A DNA stretch of 64,000 bases, from positions 666,048,352-666,112,351 of the forward strand of contig NC_081412.1 in NCBI RefSeq assembly GCF_030272615.1, in the 5' to 3' direction. The notes under the pieces are model-generated. The model searched no databases. It saw nothing but the letters and a program-made list of their open reading frames with translations, and was not told the DNA's origin. Origin of the DNA: Cryptomeria japonica. Taxonomy: Eukaryota > Streptophyta > Pinopsida > Cupressales > Cupressaceae. Below, one piece after another: positions 42,001 to 48,853 of the stretch (within the stretch, counting starts at the first letter, position 1; every line of letters begins with the position of its first letter). The translations under genes and the position numbers were made by a program.

Positions 42001-43901
42001 AATCTTCTATCGGTGTGCAGTTAGCTTGTAGCCTCTTCTTTTTTTTAGGGTAAAAGCTTCTTTTGGGATCCCTCATTCTATTCTTATTGGTTGTACTCTG
42101 ATGTCCTAGTGATCTTGTTTGGTCATTTATGTACATTAACAGAATTTATTCCTGCATTTTGATTAACAAAAAATTATGTTAATGACTAAAAATGAATTTG
42201 CGTCAGAAATATGGAAAATATTAGGAGTTGATCCTGAACAGAGTGAAAAACATATGGGTGGCATACAATTCTGAATATCTCAATGACCATCCATAGAAAT
42301 TCACCACCTATACATGGTAAAAATATTACAATGTTTTGTTGTGACTAGATAACAATATTATCGGTTTACTTTAACATATACTTGCTATTTTGTTTCTAAG
42401 TTTATTCTTACAAGTGAATGATTCCTGCTATTTTGTGCTGCCAGGCTGGAGAATTTCCAGTGACTCAATTCGTGCTGGTCTAGAGAATACAAATTTATAT
42501 GGAAGATGCCAGTTTTTAACACCTAAGCAAGTTGAGATGCTTGGTATCAGTGGTGCAACTGTTGTTCTTGATGGAGGTATATTAGTAAGAAATGTTTGAT
42601 TTTAGCTTTCTAGTCACACTGATATTATTCTTTTTTAATACTTCTTGTACTTTCTGTATCAGCACATACAGAAGCGTCTGCCAAAGCTTTAGCAACTACA
42701 ATTAGGATGCTGTATCCAGACAAACTGTTGGCCTTTGTCATAGCTATGGCAAATGATAAAGATCATTCATCTTTTGCTGATCATCTCATTTCAGGTAGAG
42801 TAATTCTCTTGTTTATATCATATCTTTATTTATTATGTCCTGTGTGCTATATCTCTTAGCAGTTTTAACGAGCCAACCAACTTGGATTAAAAGTCCTTTG
42901 TTTACAACCAATAGCGAATCTCTTATTTTGATGAGTGGGCATAGAGGGTTGTTGCATTAGGCACTATGCAACAGGTTGATAAGAGCATATTCACTTTCAG
43001 CTGGACAACCTTTTTGCTTTTCTCATCTTTCTTTATTTTGATTTTGATGCATACAGCAAGCACGAAGGTCATCAAATTCATTTAACGTTAGTCCACCATG
43101 AAAATCATAGAGTCTGCAAACAAGTCTGTGCCCCCAAACTGCTTGTTAAGGGCTCCCAAAATGGAGCAATTCCTTGCTTCACACGTCCCCTTAACCAGCT
43201 TGTACGGCCAACACAGTGCAACAGTATGACCTCCTAACTTTACAATTCACTTCATAGCAGCATGGGTGGCAAGAAACATGGCTGTATGGCCAGAGAAGAT
43301 GATGATTTATTGCAACACTTGTACAAACTCGAAAACTATTTTTAGTATTTACCCCCCCAGGAAGAAATACAGCCAGCCAAGGAGTAGTATGACCTATAGA
43401 AGGCCCTCCAAAATTGCTTTAGTTTGCCAAAACATTCTAGTTGGATGTTTGTAACCAATAACTTATTTCCTAATGGTTAAGCTGCTGAACATTCATGAAT
43501 TTCTTACACTTTTTGATGTTGTGGTTTGAGATTATATAGGTGCACGACCAAACGTAGCTATTTTCACAGAGGTTAGTGTGGCTGGAGGAAATATTCGAAC
43601 AACACCAGCTTCTTCGTTGTTGAGCACTTGGATGCACATTGCACAAGGACATAATTTTTTGGTCACTGAGATGGCTGAAAAGCAAATTTACAATCTGCCT
43701 GATGATTTTAGTGATCCGAATTCACAAAGAACTTTTCCTGATAAACCGTGTTTACTGGTTGCCAAAGAACCCGACTTTGTGGAAGCTGTAAAGAGGGCTG
43801 GAAATTTGCTGAAACTTTTGAATAATGAATGCAGTGGCATTATATGTGTTACCGGGTCATTGCATTTAGTATCGACAGTAATATCTCATTTACATGATTA
43901 A
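3923..43901 (+). CDS. DHFS: dihydrofolate synthetase (FolC/Mur ligase family), C-terminal 381 residues in seven exons
   Basis: Seven exons join in one uninterrupted frame: 3923-3985, 6332-6493, 7899-8093, 8335-8434, 42445-42576, 42663-42794 and 43540-43901 (1,146 nt, 381 residues plus TAA). The enzyme joins glutamate to dihydropteroate using ATP, making dihydrofolate, and is mitochondrial in plants. Seen here are the Mur-ligase central-domain signature [40 protein letters not shown], the QLQNAVTA block, and the C-terminal-domain motif [12 protein letters not shown]. The SKSGIIKEG and LGGPF blocks fit plant DHFS (Arabidopsis DHFS/GLA1) better than folylpolyglutamate synthetase. The N-terminal ~150 residues with the ATP-binding P-loop and any transit peptide are not in the window. 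All inferred junctions are GT-AG. The 34-kb intron lies between exons 4 and 5 of this set. No coding lesion is seen, so the gene is probably functional. Confidence 0.93.
3986..6331 (+). other. DHFS: DHFS intron a-b (2,346 bp)
   Basis: GT-AG intron, AT-rich. It contains a probable LTR fragment at 4868-5616. Nothing else is recognised. Confidence 0.85.
4868..5616 (+). repeat. probable solo or partial LTR in a DHFS intron
   Basis: It opens TGTTAGGATTAAGGTGCCC. It has a TATA-like TGCCTATATATTGG (near 5374) followed by a transcript-like region, and ends in the motif GGTTTCTCCATGTAAATCC (near 5546) that is common near the 3' end of plant copia LTRs. The block CTCCAACACTCTGGAAGGTG (4921 onwards) recurs inverted near 45080-45110. 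No target duplication could be fixed, so both ends are approximate. Confidence 0.45.
6332..6493 (+). CDS. DHFS: DHFS exon b (54 codons)
   Basis: Acceptor TCTTGCAG, phase 0. It encodes [12 protein letters not shown], then [14 protein letters not shown] and [11 protein letters not shown], the most conserved block of the family. The donor must be CCA|GTTCTG to keep the frame into LGGPF. It is a weak donor, since +3 to +6 do not match GTAAGT. Confidence 0.92.
6494..7898 (+). other. DHFS: DHFS intron b-c (1,405 bp)
   Basis: Begins GTTCTG (unusual) and ends TTCTAG. No repeat or ORF of note. Confidence 0.8.
7899..8093 (+). CDS. DHFS: DHFS exon c (65 codons)
   Basis: Acceptor TTCTAG and donor ACG|GTAATC, phase 0. 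It encodes [19 protein letters not shown] and a variable stretch ending NDPQT. Confidence 0.9.
8335..8434 (+). CDS. DHFS: DHFS exon d (33 codons plus 1 nt)
   Basis: Acceptor TTCTGTAG and donor CAAG|GTAATT, leaving phase 1. It encodes [20 protein letters not shown], the end of the Mur-ligase central domain. It directly precedes the 34-kb intron. Confidence 0.9.
8974..9013. repeat. (CT)n(CA)n microsatellite
   Basis: About ten CT units pass directly into about ten CA units. Confidence 0.9.
9861..11157 (-). pseudogene. decayed ORF of unknown family, probably from a retroelement
   Basis: Three adjacent minus-strand frames (11157-10732, 10712-10281, 10226-9861) read as one protein of about 430 residues, broken by a frame change near 10800 and a TGA near 10283. 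Recognisable-looking blocks are [53 protein letters not shown], then [14 protein letters not shown] and [17 protein letters not shown]. Base composition and residue pattern look like true former coding sequence. I do not recognise the family. Length and context suggest a structural or accessory ORF of a non-autonomous retroelement. Its upstream part is cut at 11189 by the chromovirus insertion and may resume at 18840. Confidence 0.55.
11195..12582 (+). repeat. 5' LTR of chromovirus
   Basis: TG...CA ends, with a possible TATA-like TTATAAGG near 11909. A 110-codon open frame inside (12158-12490) recurs identically in the other LTR and is not a gene. Confidence 0.95.
12584..12595 (+). promoter_or_regulatory. 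primer-binding site, initiator tRNA-Met
   Basis: TGGTATCAGAGC, one base after the LTR end. It is complementary to the 3' end of initiator tRNA-Met. Confidence 0.95.
12639..17465 (+). pseudogene. chromovirus gag-pol polyprotein (one frame, four nonsense codons)
   Basis: A single frame from ATG 12639 to TAG 17463-17465, just inside the 3' LTR, carries all domains. These are capsid-type gag (about 13330-13720), zinc knuckle [14 protein letters not shown] (13866), protease DTGATHNF (14151), RT with FFDDILIYS (about 15187), RNase H with CDASGFGIG (about 15631), integrase HHCC zinc domain (HPGYGKT to CMTCQQNK, 16200-16310), DDE core ([28 protein letters not shown]), and a C-terminal chromodomain (17262 on: [20 protein letters not shown]). 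In-frame stops are at 13155, 13275, 14535 and 17373. The first three fit CAG or CGA to TAG or TGA, and the last TGG to TAG. A 21-bp tandem duplication (14970-15011) doubles the FSKIDL block around the first catalytic Asp of RT. Confidence 0.93.
17434..17446 (+). promoter_or_regulatory. polypurine tract
   Basis: GAGAGGGGAGGAC directly before the 3' LTR. It is the plus-strand DNA primer. Confidence 0.85.
17447..18834 (+). repeat. 3' LTR of chromovirus
   Basis: Same length as the 5' LTR, with about five substitutions noticed (for example AAGAGGCAG for AGGAGGCAG and ATCCGGG for ATCCAGG). Followed by target duplication ATCTT. Confidence 0.95.
18840..18965 (-). pseudogene. possible upstream part of the interrupted unknown ORF
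   Basis: Immediately beyond the chromovirus target duplication the minus strand again reads open, with [17 protein letters not shown] and [17 protein letters not shown] words, preceded by a splice-acceptor-like TTTTGTAGG. Joining to 11189 across the element is plausible but not proven. Confidence 0.35.
18966..19690. other. intron/remnant sequence, no gene seen
   Basis: AT-rich sequence with scattered AGGAATTTT and GGAAAATTCC words that become a clear tandem array to the right. No ORF supported. Confidence 0.5.
19691..20015. repeat. degenerate ~77-87-bp tandem repeat, four units
   Basis: Units start near 19703, 19790, 19871 and 19948. Each has GGAGGAATTT, then an AATCCTCC/AATCTTCC block, then TTGGGA-TTGCACCC-like sequence. 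Looser copies extend left to about 19410. Confidence 0.5.
20465..21007. mobile_element. non-autonomous terminal-inverted-repeat DNA transposon (543 bp)
   Basis: The left end CTAAGTTTCTAGTTCG and right end (reverse complement CTAAGTTATCTGGTTCG) form imperfect terminal inverted repeats. They are flanked by AGAAAAAG (20457-20464) and GGAAAAAG (21008-21015), an 8-bp duplication with one change. Both subterminal regions are crowded with GGGTTCG/CGAACCC words. The core (about 20560-20870) is AT-rich and contains a ~27-bp internal direct repeat with TACTTCATNATTGATCAATGC. 8-bp duplication and subterminal repeats fit a hAT-type element; no transposase is encoded. Confidence 0.68.
21060..22214 (+). 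pseudogene. decayed ORF of unknown family, left part
   Basis: Several short frames on the + strand read like former coding sequence: [20 protein letters not shown], then [19 protein letters not shown], then [18 protein letters not shown]. Stops and at least one frame change break it. It is cut at 22214 by the solo LTR, and its right part appears to continue at 26772. I do not recognise the protein. It is likely from a retroelement that was in the intron before the solo LTR. Confidence 0.4.
22742..25214. repeat. 16-copy hairpin array with 166/176-bp spacing
   Basis: Each copy has arms TTCGCTC and GAGCGAA around an inner palindrome GACCCTT-CC-AAAGGGTC. The inner G of GACCC falls at 22751, 22787, 22953, 23119, 23285, 23461, 23638, 23814, 23981, 24158, 24326, 24493, 24668, 24844, 25020 and 25187. 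After the first pair (36 bp), spacings are 166, 166, 166, 176, 177, 176, 167, 177, 168, 167, 175, 176, 176 and 167. The DNA between hairpins is clearly related from unit to unit (for example CACCTATTTTC at 24363, 24705, 24881) but far more diverged than the hairpin. The last copy is the most decayed. Confidence 0.95.
25894..25900 (+). promoter_or_regulatory. TATA box of the first solo LTR
   Basis: TATATAA in GGGCACTATATAAGCCCTCG. The G+C-flanked context is typical of plant core promoters. The hairpin array ends about 680 bp upstream. Confidence 0.75.
26772..28000 (+). pseudogene. decayed ORF of unknown family, right part
   Basis: Continues beyond the solo LTR with an Ala/Pro/Thr-rich simple stretch (26790-26940: [20 protein letters not shown]), then [19 protein letters not shown], and finally a helical segment [19 protein letters not shown] (27895-27955). 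Many stops. Together with 21060-22214 it looks like one old ORF of more than 700 codons. Function unknown. Confidence 0.4.
28001..29141. other. no gene seen
   Basis: AT-rich sequence between the decayed ORF and the second solo LTR. No repeat, RNA gene or convincing ORF found. Confidence 0.6.
29236..29785. repeat. pyrimidine-rich tract on + strand
   Basis: Over 500 bases of CT-rich sequence with CCTACC, CTTCATTCCC and CACTTCC words. One strand is almost purine-free in places. An open frame here (29151-29534) is a composition artefact. Confidence 0.7.
29788..29955. repeat. 83-bp tandem duplication
   Basis: TATTCCCTTTCCTAACCCC at 29791 recurs at 29874. Both copies run through CACCGTAGCACTTATC to TTTGGTTCCTCCTC. 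Confidence 0.9.
30705..31230. repeat. 264-bp tandem duplication
   Basis: GAAGCAACATTTCTATAAC at 30705 recurs at 30969. The copies are nearly identical to the AAAAAGTAATTTT that ends each, so this is a recent duplication inside the solo LTR. Confidence 0.93.
31652..31815. repeat. six-copy palindrome array, GTTCTAGGCTAGAAC
   Basis: Copies begin at 31652, 31674, 31696, 31718, 31760 and 31801, giving spacings of 22, 22, 22, 42 and 41 bp. The last two are perfect GTTCTAG-G-CTAGAAC and the others have one to four changes. CTCGTCCTTTGACCAA also repeats between the last three. It sits in the 5' half of the LTR, as the hairpin array does in the first solo LTR. Confidence 0.88.
32640..33135 (-). repeat. 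3' LTR of copia element
   Basis: On + it runs TGTAAATGTAAATAG to CTAATTTTAACA. Contains the TATATATC box (32851-32858) and the 30-bp palindrome described separately. Confidence 0.93.
32901..32930. promoter_or_regulatory. 30-bp perfect palindrome centred on a G-box (3' LTR copy)
   Basis: CCTATGTGGAACCAC followed by its exact reverse complement puts CACGTG at 32913-32918. Flanking GGGGTCG and GTGACCCC lengthen the inverted repeat imperfectly to about 52 bp. It lies about 60 bp upstream of the minus-strand TATA box. CACGTG is the core bound by plant bZIP and bHLH factors; the role here is inference. Confidence 0.85.
33136..33145 (-). promoter_or_regulatory. polypurine tract of copia element
   Basis: The minus strand reads TAAGAGGGAG immediately before the 3' LTR. 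Confidence 0.7.
33219..33371. repeat. ~51-bp tandem repeat, three units
   Basis: AAGTATCAGCCTGTGATAC then AAGGATATACTCACTTTG and ATATCC, at 33219, 33269 and 33320. It lies between pol and the 3' LTR. Each unit contains the inverted pair GTATC/GATAC and GGATAT/ATATCC. Confidence 0.9.
33622..35889 (-). pseudogene. copia reverse transcriptase/RNase H, split by a DNA transposon
   Basis: From 35889 down to 35320 the frame gives the copia RT core: [23 protein letters not shown] and [11 protein letters not shown], ending KRFGMMNCK. The 952-bp transposon then interrupts. From 34367 the frame resumes without shift as PMSSPMETN and runs through [45 protein letters not shown] (RNase H) and THILT-like DILTKPLAR to a stop at 33622. 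The 8-bp target duplication CTTACAAT accounts for the extra bases. Confidence 0.92.
34368..35319. mobile_element. non-autonomous terminal-inverted-repeat DNA transposon (952 bp) inside copia RT
   Basis: Left end CTACGAAACCCGGGGACG, right end (reverse complement) CTACGTTACCCCAAGTTTCC, flanked by perfect CTTACAAT (34360-34367 and 35320-35327). Both subterminal zones are dense arrays of CCGTCCCC/GGGGACG (34376-34612 and 35205-35312). The middle is AT-rich apart from a GC patch (34778-34860) with GGGGCGCTGCCCC-like words. No transposase. Because it sits in a conserved RT codon, both ends are certain. 8-bp duplication fits hAT; a 9-bp reading (GCTTACAAT) would fit Mutator-like elements. Confidence 0.85.
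35890..36294 (-). pseudogene. copia RT N-terminal segment
   Basis: Contains [20 protein letters not shown] and ARFVARGFS, ending at a TAG where copia elements have Gln ([14 protein letters not shown]), consistent with CAG to TAG. It overlaps the integrase frame at its 5' end by a frame change near 36240-36290. Confidence 0.9.
36221..38137 (-). pseudogene. copia gag C-terminus, protease and integrase
   Basis: A 638-codon frame. Gag tail with CCHC knuckle [16 protein letters not shown], protease [13 protein letters not shown], pre-integrase zinc domain ([13 protein letters not shown] to CKGCALGK), integrase core with D, D and E in [24 protein letters not shown] and [17 protein letters not shown], then the GKE-type [17 protein letters not shown] and KGIFVGYSE region. 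Product order is that of Ty1/copia (integrase before RT). A frame change near 38140-38163 separates it from the gag start. Confidence 0.93.
38163..38519 (-). pseudogene. copia gag N-terminus
   Basis: Begins about 50 bases after the primer site. [20 protein letters not shown] is the usual DUF4219/UBN2-type copia gag start, followed by [21 protein letters not shown] +1/-1 shift ends the frame near 38163. Confidence 0.88.
38565..38577 (-). promoter_or_regulatory. primer-binding site of copia element, initiator tRNA-Met
   Basis: The minus strand reads TGGTATCAGAGCC directly inside the 5' LTR. Confidence 0.93.
38578..39073 (-). repeat. 5' LTR of copia element
   Basis: Same length as its partner, about 98% identical by eye. 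The G-box palindrome is at 38839-38868 and the TATATATC box at about 38790-38797; this copy would be the promoter of the element. Confidence 0.93.
39594..40557 (-). mobile_element. remnant of another minus-strand LTR element
   Basis: A primer-site-like word (minus strand TTGGTATCAAAGC, 40545-40557) is followed leftwards by about 950 bases of leader or gag-like sequence, including a 121-codon open frame (40404-40039) with no recognisable domain. The LTR would lie to the right from 40558 (TGATCTATATC...), but its far end could not be found. Confidence 0.4.
40558..42444. other. possible LTR and intron remainder
   Basis: Mostly AT-rich. Contains ~60-bp degenerate repeats at 41335-41540 and a + strand TATA-like GGATATATAAAAC near 41143. 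No gene seen. The last few hundred bases look like ordinary intron. Confidence 0.4.
41335..41540. repeat. ~60-bp degenerate tandem repeat
   Basis: Three to four units of TTGAGGTTTAAATATNTNNNATTACAAGAATG...TTATATCAGGA with many changes. Confidence 0.5.
42445..42576 (+). CDS. DHFS: DHFS exon e (132 nt)
   Basis: Acceptor GTGCTGCCAG. The first two bases complete a Gly codon with exon d, confirming the splice across 34 kb. It encodes [20 protein letters not shown] and the strand ending VVLDG. Donor GGAG|GTATAT, phase 1. Confidence 0.92.
42663..42794 (+). CDS. DHFS: DHFS exon f (132 nt)
   Basis: The acceptor is CTGTATCAG after a short 86-bp intron. It encodes [20 protein letters not shown] and [16 protein letters not shown]. 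The DGAH motif of the C-terminal domain is split over the e/f junction. Donor TCAG|GTAGAG. Confidence 0.92.
43540..43901 (+). CDS. DHFS: DHFS terminal exon (120 codons plus stop)
   Basis: Acceptor ATTATATAG. It encodes [20 protein letters not shown] and ends with the family-typical [16 protein letters not shown] strand, stop TAA at 43899-43901. Confidence 0.93.
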
Positions 43902-45059
43902 CACCCGTGTAACCAGTAACCGTTTTAAAAGTAATATCTATGCTGTGCAATTCTTCTGTTAAAAGATGTGGTATGTATTGATATAATGATTGGAAAAGTA
44001 CATGATAAGAGTCTGACTTGTCCTTAAAACAAATGCCATCCTAACAAAGCAATTAAAATTAGCTTTACCGTCATCTAATTTCACTGCAAAAGGTAATTAT
44101 ACATTTTAAGAAGTAACAAAGCTGACATTTTATGAAATCAATCACCATGGATTCTTCATTTTTCTGTCAAGCCATTAAACATAAAAAAGGCAGTTATAAA
44201 GACAAAATGCTTTTTGAGTTATTTTTCAGATTTTCTTAGTTATTTTTCCAATTTAAGTTTAGACAATGAAAATTAGTAATTCACGGCGTTTTTAACAATC
44301 TGGGGGAGCCTGTTCAGAGAGATGGAGGTCCAAACCTTTGCAGATTCTGCTGTTTTTTGTTATATTTATTGTATCGATTATTTTGTGCTTGTGATTGCTT
44401 CCTTAACAGTTTACACTGACACCAGCAACGTGACATGTTAAAGCACAAAACTCAGAATGGCTTTGTACCCAAAGGACAGCAACAATATTGACAAAGCAAA
44501 CATAAACCTCAATTTCATCCACATCAAATAGATCAACAAAATTGAGGACATCATGTACAACCCAAACAAATTCACTGTCAAAGACATGTGATGACATTGT
44601 CCATTCCTGGCCACACAAAAAGATAACAATATCGCCTTCACTGGGGATGACCCCACACTGCAGTGGTTTGATTTGTTCAATATAAAAAAAAAAATTTCGC
44701 CTTCACTGCCTGCCAGCAAGGTAGAAATCAAATTTCAACATGCCACATAAGAGAACACACTGATTTGTAGGATGCATGAAACCCTGGAGCATTCAAAAGC
44801 TTTCAAGGAAGAAAATTGCAAGGCGTGCTTGTGTAACACCTAGAAGCATAAATAACTGTCCTTTCTCTTCGAAATGCCTTCACATTACAAACTATTTTTC
44901 CAAAGTCATTGAGTTGGTCTACATTCAGGGCTTTGGTATACAAGAAATCCATATTGAGCATTATATTAATTATAGAGATGTCTATTAGGACTTTAATGAG
45001 TTCAAAGTCAAATATGGCAACTAACATCAAGATTCTAAGAGAATTTTAATTACAAATTA

Positions 45060-45145
45060 TTCCTTTAATTATATATTAGGTGTCCAAGTACACCTTCCAA
45101 GAGTGTTGGAGATACAAAATATACATAGGATTTGCAAAGTTACAA
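45060..45145 (-). repeat. inverted copy of the intron LTR-like repeat
   Basis: The minus strand shares CTATGTATATTTTG, CTCCAACACTC and GGAAGGTGTACTTGGACACC with 4905-4955, with about 80-90% identity by eye. Confidence 0.6.
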
Positions 45146-47088
45146 TAATTGAATGAATAATAAAGTTACAATGAGTTTTTATAAAGAAAGCACAAAGATG
45201 TCCTTAACCGAAATTAGGAGAACTAAAGTAATGCAAAGTAGGAGCTAAATTAAGCTCAACTACATGCTAGAACTAATGCTAGGAAAGCAAAATCTAGATA
45301 ATAAAAAACACCTAAGTTTAGCTTAACTGAAAAAGTAATAAAGAACCTAATTAATAATTAATTAGATAATCATTCTAATTACTCCAACATTGTATAGAAT
45401 TTATAGATCAAGTAGAAGCAAGAAACCCCCTAGTGCTAGCTGATTAATGGGAAAAGATGTTGAGGAAGTCACAAACCTACAAGGGAGCAATGGGTTCTCC
45501 TAAATTGCACCAACCCTAAGGGATTTTTTCTCATGAGAACATTGTCAAATAATCAAAAAGTGTATTCCTCCACCATGTAGCTAAGCCCACAATCCAACAA
45601 CAAAAATGAAAACAATAAAACTAAACTTCCAATAAGAAAACATAATATCAATATGTATATTGTTTTGATTAAGATAAAAATGAGGAAAGGGCCGAAACCC
45701 ACTATAGAAAAAACCAAGAGAACAATCAAATGCGAACAATGAAACCACTCAAGTGAAACAACCAAAGAGGCAAATATAACAAGTTTCATAAGGAGCAAGA
45801 CAAACATCGACAAACACCAACAAAACCAACAAAAGAACATGACTAAAAGCAACTACAAAAGAGTAGTCCTAAAGAGTCAAGGTGGTTTGAAACAAAACCT
45901 AATTTAAGGCTTTAGTAGAGGGGTAGGATGAGAGTGGAATGTCTCTCCATTGTTCATTGGAGAGAACACAACTAACTTAAACATCACCCTAAGTTTTCTC
46001 TTAACCTTGCTAGAATCACTAGCCTTAGTAACAAGGTCTCTGCTAGTAGATTCTACTAGGTTCTCCTTAGAATAAGGTTGAGGACATTTAAAATAATTAT
46101 TCTCAGAAGAGGGGCTTTCAAAAATGGTTCTTTCCTTGCATGAGTAACCTAAATCCTTAAGATGTCCACATTTCATTCCAACAATTTCTCAGACTTGTGC
46201 ACTAACTCATGAATATCTTGACACAACAATGTGGAATTCTTACTAATGTGGAAGTGGTTTAGCCTAGAGGGTTCTTACTAATGTCTAAACAATGTGAAAT
46301 TCTTACTAATGTCTAAACTCTTTTCTCCTAGACTCTATACTTTGAGCTCAATTTAACATTGGTAGGTAAATTTGAACTAACTTCTATAGAAACACAAAAT
46401 ATAGCAAAAAGAAAACTTGATCTAATTTTTGTGACATCGTTAATGAAAATAACTAACCTATAGTATCAACAATTTCATGAATAATACTTCATCCTAATTC
46501 CCCTACTAATTTTAGACATGTTTTAACCATAATTAATCTATTCCCATATATCTATGGTTCAAATCAGAATAATTAATAATACCACCACTGCCTTAAAAAC
46601 ATCAATTATATTAATGGCTGATGTGTTGCAGTCTATCTTAATATTACTATTAAATTCTGCATAAAAATTTTTACTAGATATCATGTATTAAGCACATCTC
46701 TGTGCTTAACACCAAGAACAAGGATGTTACTGCCTGTAACTTAATGAACAATTTTGGTCTGATGATGATCTGAATGATCTTGCCGAGTACTAATATCTCA
46801 TATACTATCCGTCTCAATCCCCCCATCTTCCTGGGAGTGGTCAGTTTATTGTATAAATATCTCTCCATTGGGATGAGGGGTCGTGTCCTTTCATAAAGTC
46901 ACAGCCTTAAAGGATCTCCTCAACAATGGACACACTCCTTTGTTAATTGCACCCTTTCACTTAAGATGTCTTGTTATTTCCATTCAACCATATGTTTATT
47001 AATCGCTGCAATTATTTGAGCCTTAATTAACTGCTCCCCATAAGTAATCCCTTGCCTTAACTAATAACCGTTTGCTCCGTAAATTAAT

Positions 47089-47253
47089 TGTTATTTTTCT
47101 TTTTCTCTTTCTTTTTCTTTTTCTTTTTCTTATTCCTATTCATATACATACATACATACCTACATACGTACGTACATATATATTCATATTCACACACACA
47201 CACACATACAAATATATAAATACATGTACATATATAGATATATATGTATACAT
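47089..47253. repeat. compound microsatellite
   Basis: (TTTTTC)n, then (CATA)n/(GTAC)n, (CA)n and (TA)n tracts in succession. Confidence 0.9.
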
Positions 47254-47851
47254 AATGTCTAAATAAGACAAATAAAAATATTAGACTCAGTTCATGTTAA
47301 GATGAAATTGCTTCCTAATGAATCTAGTTTAAGTTATAAGCATACGGGAATAGATTAATTATGGTTAAAACAAGCCTAAAACTAGTAGGGGACATTACAA
47401 AAGGGAGCTTTGGGAGACGTACCTAGATAGGAATCAAATTAATCTTCTTACAAATATGGTCTACTAGTTTTGATGTTATAATTTAGATTTATACAAAATA
47501 TTCTTTGAAATACTAGGCTCTAAAACAAACATTTGAAATAGATCTTAACATTTATTATACCTCCTGTTATAAAAGAAATTTTACCTAGGATAAGCAACAA
47601 ATACATATGTAACAATATAAAATAATTCCAATATTATGGAACTATTTATTGCTAGCAAAGAAGTGTAAGCTTAGAAATATAATTTGGTGCTTTAAAAATA
47701 CTCTTAGAAAACTTGACTCTATCTTCAAGCTAGTTCTTGGATGTTAGTATGCTATTTCTCTATTTATTTTATGGTAGTATTTAGAGTGTTGTTTATTTTA
47801 TGAGAGAATGTGAATCACTATTCATAAAATATGAATAAATAAAAAACTTGA

Positions 47852-48853
47852 CTAGAAAATCGGAGAGATAATAAGTAACATAGCCATTCTCTTTAATATG
47901 AATGCTTGCCCTTTCCCCTTTGATTGTGAGGAAGTGGAAGGTGAGGAATCCTCCATCTTGTAGGCATTAGGTAAATCAATGTTGTGCTTTTTGAGGATGT
48001 GAGTGAGCTCATCAATCTTCTTAGAATGGCAACAACACTCCTCATGACCAACCTTTTTACAATAGGCACAAGTAGGTCTCTCCTTCTTTGGTGAATTGTC
48101 CTTCTTGGAAGAGGATGAATCCCATTGTTGTGGAGAAGGTGGTGCTTTGTCCTTAGGCTTTGATTGGCCTTTCTTCTTGTTTGAGTTTTCCTTTCCTTGA
48201 TTTCCTTTGTTCCCTTGAGTTGCCACTAATGCTTGAGACTTAGAAGTCTTAAGAATGCCCATGCTTATCAACTTAGTTTGTTCCATCATCAACATGTCGA
48301 TGAAAGCATCAAATGCATGCATTGTGTAGCTTGAACCCATTGTCATCCTATGGGTTTGGAAACTAGAAACAATTGTTGCATATTCTTGTGGAAGCTTGCC
48401 CATCAAATTGAAGATCAATTGAGTATCCTTCTTATCAATGCCATAATCTTTGAGTTGCGCCTTCAACTCATTTTCCTTAGTGACATAATCTTGTGTTGTA
48501 TCAAAGTTCTTGGAATCTAACATGGTGAGATCACTATCAATTTTATATCCCCTAATCTCATCAACTTGACCATACAAGTCTTTAAACTTTTGCCGAGCAT
48601 TCTTAATTAAAGTACATTTCTCAATATGAAAGATGAGATCCTTTAATACATACTTTCATAAGGTACCAATTGCCATGATATTTTTAGTGATCCAATCCAA
48701 GTGACCATTTAGATCAGTCTTAGGATCAACGGGAGTAACAATAGTTCCATCAATGTAATGAGTTAACCATTTTTCCATTAGTTTACTCCGTGCATCAATT
48801 TTCCAAGTAGCATAATTATGTGGAGTTAAGAGAGGAAACTTAGGAGAACCCAT
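47852..48853 (-). pseudogene. copia gag with one premature TGA
   Basis: ATG at 48853 (MGSPKFPLLTPHNYATWKID) begins a typical copia gag. The frame continues unshifted through LIFNLMGKLPQEYATIVSSF and FIDMLMMEQTKLIS to a zinc knuckle PTCAYCKKVGHEECCCHSKK (about 48080-48020) and a Ser-rich tail. A TGA near 48655 interrupts it and can be explained by CGA to TGA. Upstream in-frame codons to 48916 are probably leader. Confidence 0.85.

Larger units (their letters stand above)
8435..42444 (+). other. DHFS: 34,010-bp DHFS intron filled with nested transposons
   Basis: It starts GTAATT and ends GCTGCCAG. The exon phases either side (1 and 1) and the protein block order fit exactly. It contains one chromovirus, two solo LTRs, one copia element, two terminal-inverted-repeat transposons and at least two decayed unknown ORFs. 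The unit most like plain intron sequence is 8435-9850 and 41550-42444. Confidence 0.88.
43902..47851. other. 3' flank of DHFS and intergenic AT-rich DNA
   Basis: No convincing polyadenylation site or gene. Contains an inverted copy of part of the 4868-5616 repeat (45060-45145: minus strand CTCCAACACTCTTGGAAGGTG) and a microsatellite at 47089-47253. Open frames here (for example 45553-45852, 45904-46176) lack codon structure or homology and are not annotated. Confidence 0.55.
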
